Shown: positions 34,233-43,470 of the stretch, piece after piece
Layout of the letters: each line of letters begins with the position of its first letter
Position numbering within the stretch: position 1 is the first letter of the stretch
DNA from: Planococcus sp. ISL-109
GTDB lineage: Bacteria > Bacillota > Bacilli > Bacillales_A > Planococcaceae
DNA length: 64,000 bases
Direction: 5' to 3'
Assembly: GCF_018613655.1 (NCBI RefSeq)
Contig: NZ_JAGGPW010000004.1
Coordinates: 524,627-588,626 of the forward strand
Made by a program: the position numbers and the translations under genes
Notes under the pieces: model-generated
Told to the model about the DNA's origin: nothing
Database searches by the model: none
The model's input: only the letters and a program-made list of their open reading frames with translations

Positions 34233-36499
34233 GGATCAAAAAGACCATACCGGAAATATTGGAAGAGTGGAAAGTGGAGCCGGAAATGATGGAACGCATT
34301 TACCATTGGCATACAAAGCAGGAAAAACCGGCGAGTTATGCGGATTTTCCGGAAGCGATGCACGATAGTTTAAAGCAAGCGCTCCGAAAAAAAGGCATCG
34401 AACAATTGTATACCCACCAAAGGCAAGCGTTCGATCTTTCGCAGCAAGGAAAATCGTTCACCGCCGTTACGCCGACCGCCTCGGGCAAATCGTATTGCTA
34501 TCATTTGCCGGTGCTCCACAAAATCCTCAATGACCCGAATGCGCGGGCACTGTATTTGTTTCCGACCAAAGCGTTGGCGCAAGACCAGAAAAGCGACCTG
34601 CACGATTTGATCGAAAAGACCGAGCAGTCGATCCTGTCGTATACTTACGACGGCGATACGTCTCCTTCGATCCGGACAAAAGTGCGCAAAGCTGGCCAGA
34701 TTGTCATGACCAATCCAGATATGCTCCACTCCGGAATTCTGCCGCATCATACGAAATGGGTGTCACTTTTTGAAAACCTTCATTATATAGTGATCGATGA
34801 GCTGCATACGTATAAAGGCGTGTTCGGGACGCATGTGGCACACGTCATACGGCGGCTCAAGCGTATCTGCAACTTCTACGGTAGCGATCCCGTCTTCATC
34901 TGTACATCGGCGACCATCGCCAACCCGAAGCAATTGGCGGAAAGCTTGACCAATACGGATCATGAGCTGATCGACCAAAACGGCGCGCCGGCAGGCAAAA
35001 AGCATATTCTATTCTACAATCCGCCGATCGTCCACCCGACATTCGGCGTCCGGCGCAGCGCGGTGCTCGAGGTGAGGGATTTGGCGACCTATCTCATCAA
35101 GCAAGGCATCCAGACGATTGTTTTTGCAAAAAGCCGTGTCCGTGTGGAAATGCTGGTAACTTATTTAAACGAAATCACCAAATATAAGTTGCAAGATGAG
35201 TCGATTAAAGGATACCGAGGCGGCTATTTGCCGTCTGAACGGCGTGCCATTGAAAAAGGATTGCGTGACGGGTCGATCCAATGTGTCGTGTCGACCAACG
35301 CACTCGAGCTCGGTGTCGACATCGGCCAGCTCCAGGCGTGCATCATGACCGGCTACCCCGGCAATATCGCCAGCGCCTGGCAACAGGCAGGACGTGCCGG
35401 GAGACGCCAGGATGAGTCGCTCGTCATTTACGTCGCACAATCGACAGCGCTCGACCAATACATCATCAATCATCCGGAATACTTACTCGACCAATCACCG
35501 GAAGAAGCGCGCATCCATCCAGAGAACATCATCATTTTGATGGACCATTTGAAATGCGCTTCGTTCGAGCTGCCGTTTTCGTCAGATGATATGTACGGTG
35601 AATTCGATGTCCAGTCCTTGCTTGAATACCTTCAGGAAGAAGGCGTTCTTGTCCGGACGTCGGACCGCTGGCACTGGATGAGCGACCGGTTTCCGGCGCA
35701 TGACATTTCCTTGCGCTCGGCCACTCAGGAAAATGTCGTCATCATCGACCAATCGGTTCCGGCCGATACGAAAGTCATCGGCGAGATGGACCGCTTCAGC
35801 GCCATGACGCTATTGCACGAAGAAGCGATTTATCTGCACCAGGGAACCCAATTCCAAGTGGAGATTTTGGACTGGGAAGAAAAGAAAGCATACGTGCGCG
35901 AAGTCGATGTCGATTATTTCACCGACGCGAACTTGGCGATCGAATTGAAAGTGATCAGCGAAGACAAATACCGTGCACTCCATAAAGCGAACGTTTATTA
36001 TGGCGACGTCGCGGTTCTTGCGATGCCAACGATATTCAAGAAAATCCGCTTCGATACGCATGACAATATCGGCTCGGGCCCGATTTCACTGCCCGCCGAG
36101 GAGCTGCATACTTCTTCGACGTGGCTGAGCTTCGATAAACCGGCTAATTTCAGCGACTCGGATTTGTCGGACACGATGACCGGGGCGGCTTATGCCATCG
36201 AAAGTTTCATCCCGATTTTTGTCCAATGCGACCGTCGGGATGTCCACGTCGTGCCGCAAGTGAAATCGCCGCATAACGACCAGCCGTCGTTCTTTATTCA
36301 TGACTCCTATCCGGGCGGCATCGGCATTAGCGAGCGCATTTATGACCTGTGGCAGCCGCTGCTCGAAAAAGCGCGGCAGCATGTCACGGAATGCCCATGT
36401 TTTGACGGCTGTCCGTCTTGCATCGGCGCACAGGATGCTGCACTCGATATGAAAGTGCGTGTCATCGAATTGCTCGAGGAACTGGAAAAAGAGGGGTGA
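34229..36499 (+). CDS. mrfA: DEAD/DEAH-box repair helicase MrfA (YprA)
   Basis: MrfA is a superfamily 2 helicase that, with MrfB, repairs mitomycin C adducts independently of UvrABC in B. subtilis. The 756-residue protein has Walker A TPTASGKSY (~residues 79-88), the DELH box in VIDELHTYKG (~190), a helicase C domain with AGRAGRRQDES, and a C-terminal MZB domain whose four cysteines (CPCFDGCPSC, ~723-732) bind zinc. ATG 34229 overlaps the yppE stop, and mrfB begins 4 bases after its stop. Full length; all key motifs present. Confidence 0.93.
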   Translation: MRIKKTIPEILEEWKVEPEMMERIYHWHTKQEKPASYADFPEAMHDSLKQALRKKGIEQLYTHQRQAFDLSQQGKSFTAVTPTASGKSYCYHLPVLHKILNDPNARALYLFPTKALAQDQKSDLHDLIEKTEQSILSYTYDGDTSPSIRTKVRKAGQIVMTNPDMLHSGILPHHTKWVSLFENLHYIVIDELHTYKGVFGTHVAHVIRRLKRICNFYGSDPVFICTSATIANPKQLAESLTNTDHELIDQNGAPAGKKHILFYNPPIVHPTFGVRRSAVLEVRDLATYLIKQGIQTIVFAKSRVRVEMLVTYLNEITKYKLQDESIKGYRGGYLPSERRAIEKGLRDGSIQCVVSTNALELGVDIGQLQACIMTGYPGNIASAWQQAGRAGRRQDESLVIYVAQSTALDQYIINHPEYLLDQSPEEARIHPENIIILMDHLKCASFELPFSSDDMYGEFDVQSLLEYLQEEGVLVRTSDRWHWMSDRFPAHDISLRSATQENVVIIDQSVPADTKVIGEMDRFSAMTLLHEEAIYLHQGTQFQVEILDWEEKKAYVREVDVDYFTDANLAIELKVISEDKYRALHKANVYYGDVAVLAMPTIFKKIRFDTHDNIGSGPISLPAEELHTSSTWLSFDKPANFSDSDLSDTMTGAAYAIESFIPIFVQCDRRDVHVVPQVKSPHNDQPSFFIHDSYPGGIGISERIYDLWQPLLEKARQHVTECPCFDGCPSCIGAQDAALDMKVRVIELLEELEKEG

Positions 36500-36503
36500 G
36501 CGG

Positions 36504-37760
36504 ATGTCTTTTGAAAAAAAACTGATGCAAATGAAAGGCATGCTGAAGAATAAAACAGCAGCCCGAAAGCCGCAAACCACACCGACGCGCCCGCCTCAAG
36601 AACAGCAATGGAAAGAAATCGGATTGACATTGAAAGAAAATAAATTCGGGTTTGTTTTTGAGAAGAAAATCGAGTACCCGTTCGATTATCGCCATGGAGA
36701 TGTTGTGCTCGGGGAACTTGACCGTGTGCTTGCGGCATGGGAGAAAACCGAATACGAGCATCCGTTCAAGCTGGCGGGAAATGACCCGCTCGTGTTTTTC
36801 GACACGGAAACGACGGGACTCGGCGGGACAGGTGCGTATATTTTTCTGCTCGGCGTTTTGGAGCGGCGAGAAGACCGATTTGAAATGACGCAATGGATCA
36901 TGCCGGAACCGTCCCATGAAGCGGCATTTCTATATGAATCGAATTTATGGAAGGCACAGGATTCAATCATTTTCTCTTATAACGGAAAAAGCTTCGATTG
37001 GCCGCAGCTTCACTCGCGCTGGACAATGCACAGAGGCGTGTTGCCGAAACTGCCAGATCCGAAACAGATTGATCTTTTCCACGGGACCAAGCGAATTTGG
37101 AAAAATGAATTACAGCGCCTCAAGCTCAGTGTTATTGAAGAGCAGAAGCTCGGCTTTGCCAGGAGTGGAGATGTGCCTGGGTACCTGATTCCGGCGATTT
37201 ACCTTGATGCAGTGAAAAGCGGGTTTCCGGAAGGGCTTGCGAAAGTGCTGTACCATAATGAATTGGACATTTTGTCGCTCGTCTCACTCTATATCCGTTC
37301 TTCCGACCTATTGATGGAGGATTTATCGAGCGAGTCGAGCGGGGCTTATACGAATATCGGGAAATGGTATGCTGACTTGAAGCAGTTCGACCAAAGCGCA
37401 GCATATCTCGAGCATGTGACGCTTGAACGCGGCGACGCCGGGGCTCTCGCCCGCTACTTATTGGCGGTCCAGAAAAAGCGCAAGGGACAAAATGAAGAGG
37501 CGCTTCAATTGTTCAAAGAAGCGGCACCGCATCTTCGCGGCACGGTTGAAGTGGAAGCGTGGGTGCATGCGGCAAAGCTCTATGAGCACCAAATGAAAGA
37601 CCCAGCGCAGGCTTTGGTCATGACGGGGTTTGCAAAAGAAGCGGCGGCGCACACGAAAGTCAGGCAGTCTATTATGAGCGATTTGATCAAGCGCGAATTG
37701 CGGCTCGAACAGAAAAAACGAAAAAAAGCAGCCGAATCCACGGTTCACAGAACACGATAA
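36504..37760 (+). CDS. mrfB: Repair exonuclease MrfB (YprB)
   Basis: MrfB is a metal-dependent DnaQ-like exonuclease acting with MrfA. The 418-residue protein has an RNase H-fold exonuclease domain with Asp/Glu in VFFDTETTGLGG (~residues 96-107), the SYNGKSFDWPQLHSR and HNELDILSLV motifs completing the DEDD set, and a C-terminal TPR-like region (from ~residue 280). The true start is ATG 36504 with AGGGGTGA upstream; the open frame to 36459 lies in mrfA. The C terminus is Lys-rich. Confidence 0.92.
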   Translation: MSFEKKLMQMKGMLKNKTAARKPQTTPTRPPQEQQWKEIGLTLKENKFGFVFEKKIEYPFDYRHGDVVLGELDRVLAAWEKTEYEHPFKLAGNDPLVFFDTETTGLGGTGAYIFLLGVLERREDRFEMTQWIMPEPSHEAAFLYESNLWKAQDSIIFSYNGKSFDWPQLHSRWTMHRGVLPKLPDPKQIDLFHGTKRIWKNELQRLKLSVIEEQKLGFARSGDVPGYLIPAIYLDAVKSGFPEGLAKVLYHNELDILSLVSLYIRSSDLLMEDLSSESSGAYTNIGKWYADLKQFDQSAAYLEHVTLERGDAGALARYLLAVQKKRKGQNEEALQLFKEAAPHLRGTVEVEAWVHAAKLYEHQMKDPAQALVMTGFAKEAAAHTKVRQSIMSDLIKRELRLEQKKRKKAAESTVHRTR

Positions 37761-37770
37761 ATATCGCTTA

Positions 37771-37779
37771 TGCTATACT
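37771..37779 (+). promoter_or_regulatory. Extended -10 promoter of gpsB
   Basis: TGC followed by TATACT, 57 bases before gpsB and 11 bases after the mrfB stop; no clear -35 box. Confidence 0.5.
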
Positions 37780-37835
37780 ATCCGTAAGGAATGAACTAAA
37801 TTCACGAAGTTTCTTTTAATGGAAGGGCGATTCGA

Positions 37836-38129
37836 ATGGACATTAAATATGCAGCAAAAGACATTCTTGAAAAAGACTTTAAAACAGCAATGCGCGGCTA
37901 CAATCAAGATGAAGTGGATCATTTTCTCGATGAGGTCATCCAAGACTATGAATTGTACAATAAAAAAATCGAACAATTGCAAAATGAAAACCGGCGTTTG
38001 CGTACCGAGCTGGAGGAATCGCCAAAAAAACAGGCGACGCCCGCTCCAGGAACGACCAATTTTGATATTCTGCGGAGATTGTCACATCTGGAAAACCATG
38101 TGTTTGGCAACAAGCTCGACAATAGGTAA
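37836..38129 (+). CDS. gpsB: Cell cycle protein GpsB
   Basis: GpsB is a DivIVA-like coiled-coil adaptor that shuttles PBPs between side wall and division septum. The 97-residue protein begins with the DivIVA-type membrane-binding/PBP-binding domain ([28 protein letters not shown]-type signature, residues 6-35), has a coiled coil to ~60, a Pro/Thr linker and a trimerising C-terminal helix ([16 protein letters not shown]). Its usual client is PonA, encoded in the same neighbourhood. rnpB follows as in B. subtilis; ypsA, normally upstream, is absent. Confidence 0.95.
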   Translation: MDIKYAAKDILEKDFKTAMRGYNQDEVDHFLDEVIQDYELYNKKIEQLQNENRRLRTELEESPKKQATPAPGTTNFDILRRLSHLENHVFGNKLDNR

Positions 38130-38134
38130 AAACA

Positions 38135-38163
38135 TTGCCACGCGGCAAGGAATAGCGTATACT
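38135..38163 (+). promoter_or_regulatory. Promoter of rnpB
   Basis: TTGCCA (38135-38140) and TATACT (38158-38163) with an exact 17-base spacer, 7 bases before the RNase P RNA 5' end. Confidence 0.8.
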
Positions 38164-38170
38164 TAGTTAG

Positions 38171-38566
38171 CCATTTAAAATTCTGGCAATCGCTCCTGCA
38201 CTTGTTGCGGGAGAGGAAAGTCCATGCTCACACGGATCTGCGATGACCGTAGTGATCGCGCCCAGCGAAACAATAAGCTGGGGCAGCTATTCAGCTGACG
38301 GCGGGTAGAACGCCTAAGTCTTCGGATATGGCCGAAATACCCTGAAGGTGCCACAGTGACGGAGCTGCATAAGAAATTATGCAGGTGGAACGAGGTAAAC
38401 CCCGCGAGTGAGAAACCCAAATTATGGTAGGGGCACTTTTCCAAGGGAATTGAACCGACGGAAGAGGCGGATCTGATCCGCAGATAGATGATTGCCATCC
38501 ACCAGTACGAGGCTTCGGCCGCTTGAGTACATGGAGACAAAACATGGCTTATAGAATTTTAAATGG
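38171..38566 (+). ncRNA. rnpB: RNase P RNA, Bacillus (type B) class
   Basis: The catalytic RNA that removes 5' leaders from pre-tRNAs. Diagnostic features: the CR-I block GAGGAAAGTCCATGCTC (starting ~38211), GTCTTCGGATATGGC, GTGCCACAGTGACG, GGTAAACCCC, GAGAAACCCAAAT, the CR-V block AGATAGATGATTGCC, and ACAAAACATGGCTTA near the end. The P1 helix closes perfectly: CCATTTAAAATTCT at 38171-38184 with AGAATTTTAAATGG at 38553-38566. The ~396-base length fits type B RNAs (about 400). It lies between gpsB and ypsC as in B. subtilis. Confidence 0.98.
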
Positions 38567-38583
38567 TCTTAAATTATTTTTCG

Positions 38584-38613
38584 GAAAGGCTCTCCTGTCG
38601 GGGAGCTTTTCTT
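38584..38613 (+). terminator. Terminator of rnpB
   Basis: GCTCTCC (38589-38595) and GGGGAGC (38600-38606) with a TGTC loop and TTTTCTT. The following 148 bases up to ypsC show no gene. Confidence 0.85.
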
Positions 38614-38761
38614 CATATGAAAGAACATAGCACACTAAACAACGCATGAAACATCGATTAGTTGAACAAAAATCGTGTATTTGACGTGAATCGGCACTGC
38701 TTGAAGCCATCCGCAACATTACACAAGAAATTGCACTGCGCAATATAGAAAGGGCGTTTAT

Positions 38762-39898
38762 ATGACCAGCTATAAGTTACTCGCTACTGCAGCAATGGGA
38801 CTCGAGTCCATCGTGGCGAACGAAGTGAAAGAATTGGGATACGAAACAACGACAGATAACGGAAAAGTGTTTTTCCAAGGAACCGAGCGGGATATTGCAA
38901 AAGCCAATTTATGGCTGCGTACGGCCGACCGTGTTAAGTTGATTGCCGGTGAATTTACAGCGGCGACGTTCGATGATTTGTTCGAACAGACGAAAGCCAT
39001 CGAATGGGAGAAGTTTTTGCCAGTCGATGCTGAGTTTCCGGTTCAAGGAAAATCCGTCAAATCGACATTGTATAGCGTGCCGACCTGCCAGTCGATCGTC
39101 AAAAAAGCGATTGTCGAACGCTTGAAAAAAGCATATCAACGCAATTCCTTCTTGGATGAATCAGGTCCGCGTTTCAAGATTGAAGTGTCTATTTTGAAAG
39201 ACAAAGTGCAATTGTCGATCGATACGAGCGGTGCCGGGCTCCATAAACGCGGCTACCGCGTTGGACAAGGCGAAGCGCCGCTAAAAGAAACATTGGCGGC
39301 AGCGCTCGTCAAACTATCCCGCTGGTCACCGGACCGGCCTTTCGTTGATCCATTCTGCGGCTCCGGGACCATTGTCATTGAAGCGGCGATGATCGGGCAG
39401 AACCTCGCTCCCGGCTATAACCGGGAATTCGACAGTGAACACTGGCCATGGATCGGCTCTGAAATTTGGGATGAAGTGCGCGAAGAAGCGGAAACGCTAG
39501 CCAATTACGATCAGCCACTCAATATTCTCGGTACGGATGTCGATCCCCGCATGATCCAAATCGCGGAAGAAAACATCATCGAAGCCGGATTTGCTGGGTT
39601 GATTCGCTTGCAGCAGCGCGAAGTGAAAGATTTCACAACTGAAGAAGAAAACGGCATCATCATCGGAAACCCGCCATATGGCGAGCGGATCGGTGAAGTG
39701 GAAGTGATAGAGGAAATGATTGAAGATATGGGCCAAGTGTTATCAAGATTCCCGACTTGGTCTGTCTATATGCTGTCATCGATGGAAGGATTCGAAAAGT
39801 TGTATGGACAAAAAGCGACGAAAAAACGCAAACTCTACAACGGCTTTATCCGTACAGATCTGTTCCAATTCTGGGGAGAACGTCCAAAAAATAAATGA
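38762..39898 (+). CDS. ypsC: THUMP-domain RNA methyltransferase (RlmL-like, YpsC)
   Basis: A 378-residue methyltransferase of the YpsC/RlmL N-terminal type, predicted to methylate guanine N2 in 23S rRNA. An N-terminal ferredoxin-like plus THUMP domain (~residues 1-155) precedes a Rossmann MTase domain with SAM motif DPFCGSGT (~197-204) and the amino-methylase motif IGNPPYGERIG (~300). It sits directly downstream of rnpB as in B. subtilis. The exact target base is inferred from family membership only. Confidence 0.9.
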   Translation: MTSYKLLATAAMGLESIVANEVKELGYETTTDNGKVFFQGTERDIAKANLWLRTADRVKLIAGEFTAATFDDLFEQTKAIEWEKFLPVDAEFPVQGKSVKSTLYSVPTCQSIVKKAIVERLKKAYQRNSFLDESGPRFKIEVSILKDKVQLSIDTSGAGLHKRGYRVGQGEAPLKETLAAALVKLSRWSPDRPFVDPFCGSGTIVIEAAMIGQNLAPGYNREFDSEHWPWIGSEIWDEVREEAETLANYDQPLNILGTDVDPRMIQIAEENIIEAGFAGLIRLQQREVKDFTTEEENGIIIGNPPYGERIGEVEVIEEMIEDMGQVLSRFPTWSVYMLSSMEGFEKLYGQKATKKRKLYNGFIRTDLFQFWGERPKNK

Positions 39899-39900
39899 GG

Positions 39901-39930
39901 AAAACGGAAGGGCAAATGCCCTTCCGTTTC
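39901..39930 (+). terminator. Possible weak terminator after ypsC
   Basis: AAACGGAAGGGC (39902-39913) pairs perfectly with GCCCTTCCGTTT (39918-39929), but the T run is short, so read-through to ypvA is plausible. Confidence 0.55.
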
Positions 39931-39946
39931 TCTGTGAGGAGATTTT

Positions 39947-41854
39947 ATGAGAAAAGCATTGCCATTTCCATTATCCAAAGACAAAACTTTCTTCGATTCA
40001 TTGAACGATTGGATCGGTGATATATTCTACGATATCCTGCCGGAAAAAGGCTATGAACTGCGCGATGAACAAATCTTCATGTCGTTTCAGCTGGAAAAGG
40101 CATTAAAAGACAAAGAAGTGCTGTTCGCAGAAGCAGGCGTCGGCACCGGAAAAACGCTGGCGTATTTGTTGCCGGCCATTGCGTATGCCCGCTATACAGG
40201 GAAGCCTGCGCTCATTTCGTGCGCCGATGAAGCATTGATCGAGCAATTGGTGAAAAAAGGCGGAGACATCGATCGATTGGATGAGCTGTTCAATTTGAAT
40301 CTGGACGTCCGTCTGGCGAAATCACGCGACCAGTATTTATGCCTGCAGCGTTTTGAAGGGGCGAAAAAACGCAGTGAAGCCGAGTTTTTGGATGTCATCG
40401 AATTCACGTTGCCGGAATTCGTCAACAAGACGTATTCCATGCAGCAGATGTATCCGTACGGCGAACGTTCGAGTTATCCGGAACTGACCGATGACGAGTG
40501 GCAGGAAGTCAATTACCACCCAATCCAAAACTGCCACGCCTGCGATATGCGCAATAAATGCGGTCAGACTTTGCACCGCAACCATTACCGGGAAGCGACC
40601 GATCTGGTCATTTGCTCACATGATTTTTTGATGGAGCATATTTGGACGAAAGAAAACCGCAAGCACGAAGGGCAGACGCCTTTACTTCCGGAAGTTTCCC
40701 AAATTGTGCTCGATGAAGGACATTTGCTCGAATTCGCCGCACAGCGCGCGCTGACATATGAAGTACAGGAAAGCTCCCTTTATGATGTAACGGAAAAAGT
40801 CATGGTCGACGGGGTCCGTGAAAAGACGCTCGGACTGATTGAACGGACCATTGATTTGCATACGGAGTTTTTCCGTGTCTTGCGCAGCAACCTCATCCCA
40901 AGTGATGAAGATCGCAAAGCAATACAGGAAGACCCGTTATTGAAACGCATCGGCCATGAATTGATCAGCACTGTCGATGACTTGACGGAAGAATTCGTTT
41001 TTGAAGGCGAGCTGTACAGCATTCCGGAATACGAACTGAATTTAGCGGAAGAATATTTTGAGCAGTACAAATTCTCCATGGGCTTGTTTGTGGAAAATGG
41101 CGATGCCATCAGCTGGCTCGAGAAAAAAGATGACATCGAAACTTTGGTCATCATGCCGCGCTTGGTGACAGAAATTTTGGAAGAAAAACTGTTCGACGGC
41201 AAATTGCCGATCGTCTTCTCTTCTGCGACATTATCGGTCGCAAAAGATTTCACTTACTTGGCGGATACGTTAGGGATCGATGCGTTCGAATCGTTTTCGG
41301 TGCCGTCGCCTTTTGACTATGAAGAAACGATGGAAATCTTCAAGCACCCGCTCAATCAAGAAGATAAAGCGGCACGCGTCTTGGAACTTGCGGCAGAAGG
41401 TGGACAGACTTTGGTGTTATTCAAGTCCAAATCCGCCATGCAATCCTTCCAGCGTACTTTGCCGGAGGACTGTTCTTTGAGCATCGAATTTGAAGGGGAC
41501 CGTGAATTGTCATCGGTCGTCCGCGATTTCCAGTCAGGCAAATTCCAAGTGCTGTGCTCCCACCATCTTTGGGAAGGCATGGACTTGCCGGGTGAGGCTT
41601 TAACGAAAGTCATCATCGTCGACTTGCCGATGCCGCCGAACGATCCAGTGTTTGATGCGAAGCGCAAATTCAGCGATCGTCCTTTGGAAGAGATCGACTT
41701 GCCGTTTATGCAACTGCGTCTGCAGCAAGGCGTCGGCCGCTTGATCCGCTCTTCTACCGACCACGGAGAAATCCATTTGTTGTTGACCGAAGAAGAATTG
41801 CGCATCGAACACTTGTGGCAGTCTGTTCTGCCGGTAACCGCGAAAAATCGCTAG
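39947..41854 (+). CDS. ypvA: XPD/DinG-type Fe-S helicase (YpvA)
   Basis: A 635-residue superfamily 2 DNA helicase of the XPD/DinG group without an exonuclease domain. Walker A is AEAGVGTGKT (~residues 62-71), the Walker B box is VLDEGH (~253-258), and four cysteines are placed as for an iron-sulfur cluster: one in QYLCLQRF (~128) and three in NCHACDMRNKC (~195-205). The C-terminal half has the motif VI segment QQGVGRLIRS. It follows ypsC as in B. subtilis. Unlike the DinG at 22212, this one keeps the cluster and so is the likelier true helicase. Confidence 0.9.
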   Translation: MRKALPFPLSKDKTFFDSLNDWIGDIFYDILPEKGYELRDEQIFMSFQLEKALKDKEVLFAEAGVGTGKTLAYLLPAIAYARYTGKPALISCADEALIEQLVKKGGDIDRLDELFNLNLDVRLAKSRDQYLCLQRFEGAKKRSEAEFLDVIEFTLPEFVNKTYSMQQMYPYGERSSYPELTDDEWQEVNYHPIQNCHACDMRNKCGQTLHRNHYREATDLVICSHDFLMEHIWTKENRKHEGQTPLLPEVSQIVLDEGHLLEFAAQRALTYEVQESSLYDVTEKVMVDGVREKTLGLIERTIDLHTEFFRVLRSNLIPSDEDRKAIQEDPLLKRIGHELISTVDDLTEEFVFEGELYSIPEYELNLAEEYFEQYKFSMGLFVENGDAISWLEKKDDIETLVIMPRLVTEILEEKLFDGKLPIVFSSATLSVAKDFTYLADTLGIDAFESFSVPSPFDYEETMEIFKHPLNQEDKAARVLELAAEGGQTLVLFKSKSAMQSFQRTLPEDCSLSIEFEGDRELSSVVRDFQSGKFQVLCSHHLWEGMDLPGEALTKVIIVDLPMPPNDPVFDAKRKFSDRPLEEIDLPFMQLRLQQGVGRLIRSSTDHGEIHLLLTEEELRIEHLWQSVLPVTAKNR

Positions 41855-41904
41855 CTCTAGCATCACGTTATGATACAATAGACCGGAAAAGAAGGAGGAA
41901 TATT

Positions 41905-43404
41905 GTGTCAATGGAACAACGATTTAGAGAACTTCACCAGAAAATGACAAGTTACAGCGAGGCGATTTCCCTCCTGTATTGGGATATGCGGACAGGTGCA
42001 CCGAAAAAAGGAATGGAACTGCGATCGGAAACTATCGGCACCTTGTCGTCTGAACTGTTTGCCATGTCGACATCCGAAGAATATGGCAAGCTGATTGTCG
42101 GGTTGAAAGAACAAATGGGATTGTCTCCGGCTATGCAACGTTCAGTCGAAGAAGCTGACCGGGAGTACCAATTGAATGCGAAAATTCCGCCGGCAGAGTA
42201 CCGGGAATTTGTCGTCTTGACGAGCAAAGCTGAATCGGTCTGGGAGCAAGCGAAAGAGCAAGCCGACTTCGCGCTGTTTCAGCCATATTTGGAGCAGCTG
42301 GTGGAAACGACGCGTCGGTTCGTAGGATACTGGGGCGTGAAAAACGGCAGCGTTTATAACACTTTGCTTGACCAATATGAGCCGGACGTGACGACAGAAC
42401 AGCTGGACAAGGTGTTCGGGCAGTTGAGAAGCCGCATCGTACCGCTTGTCAAAAAAATCAACGAATCCGCCAATCAGCCGGAAACCGGTTTTTTGTACGG
42501 GCATTTCCCGAAACAAGCGCAGCAGGATTTCAGCTTCGCTGTTTTGAAAAAGCTCGGCTATGATTTTGAAGCGGGTCGGTTGGACGAAACGGTCCATCCG
42601 TTTATGATCGCGATCAACCGAGGGGACGTGCGCGTCACGACCAAATATGATGAAACGGATTTCCGTACAGCGGTATTCGGCACGATTCATGAGGCGGGCC
42701 ATGCGCTCTACGAGCAGAACATCAGCAGCGAACTTAGCGGGTTGCCGGTCGATGGAGGTTCGTCGATGGGTATTCATGAATCCCAGTCGCTGTTTTTCGA
42801 AAACTTCGTCGGGCGCAATGATGCATTTTGGCAGGACAATTACGACAACTTCCTATCCTATGCACCAACAGCGTTCCAGCAAGTGCCGGTGCTTGATTTC
42901 CTCCGGGCGATCAATGAAGCAAAGCCGTCTCTCATCCGCATCGAAGCCGATGAATTGACGTATGCGCTTCACATCATGATCCGCTACGAGCTGGAAAAGG
43001 GGCTGTTCGATGGCGATTATGAAGTGAAAGACTTGCCGCAGTTATGGAATGATAAATACGAGGAATATTTAGGCATCCGCCCCGGCCATGACGGAGAAGG
43101 GGTACTTCAAGACGTCCACTGGGCAGGCGGCAGCTTCGGTTATTTCCCGTCCTACGCACTCGGACTGTTGTATGCAGCCCAGTTCAAAAAAGCGATGCAA
43201 CAAGACATCCCGAATTTTGACGAGCTGCTGGCGACCGGACAAGTTGAGCCGATCACCGAATGGCTGACCGATAAAGTCCACCGCCACGGAGCGGTGAAAA
43301 AACCGCTTGAGATTTTGGAGGAAGCGACAGGCGAAGGCTTGAACGGCGAGCACTTAGCTGACTATCTGGAAGCGAAATATACGAAACTGTATCAGTTAGT
43401 TTAA
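41905..43404 (+). CDS. ypwA: Carboxypeptidase Taq (M32 family, YpwA)
   Basis: A zinc carboxypeptidase removing C-terminal residues from peptides in the cytosol. The 499-residue, mostly helical protein has the HEAGH zinc motif at about residues 262-266 and the downstream ESQSLFFENFVGR segment with the third ligand Glu. AAGGAGG (41892-41898) favours GTG 41905 (6-base spacing); ATG 41911 is an alternative. The frame also opens far upstream at 41815, inside ypvA, without a ribosome binding site. Confidence 0.94.
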   Translation: MSMEQRFRELHQKMTSYSEAISLLYWDMRTGAPKKGMELRSETIGTLSSELFAMSTSEEYGKLIVGLKEQMGLSPAMQRSVEEADREYQLNAKIPPAEYREFVVLTSKAESVWEQAKEQADFALFQPYLEQLVETTRRFVGYWGVKNGSVYNTLLDQYEPDVTTEQLDKVFGQLRSRIVPLVKKINESANQPETGFLYGHFPKQAQQDFSFAVLKKLGYDFEAGRLDETVHPFMIAINRGDVRVTTKYDETDFRTAVFGTIHEAGHALYEQNISSELSGLPVDGGSSMGIHESQSLFFENFVGRNDAFWQDNYDNFLSYAPTAFQQVPVLDFLRAINEAKPSLIRIEADELTYALHIMIRYELEKGLFDGDYEVKDLPQLWNDKYEEYLGIRPGHDGEGVLQDVHWAGGSFGYFPSYALGLLYAAQFKKAMQQDIPNFDELLATGQVEPITEWLTDKVHRHGAVKKPLEILEEATGEGLNGEHLADYLEAKYTKLYQLV

Positions 43405-43470
43405 TCAGCCAGTAGCATTTCTGATGATTGGGAATCCATGAATAGAAAATGACTAAAGGAGGCATCCGCT

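Noticed and set aside
38175-38545. Minus-strand ORFs of 121 and 84 codons
   Set aside because: They overlap rnpB, whose conserved blocks and closing P1 helix explain the sequence.
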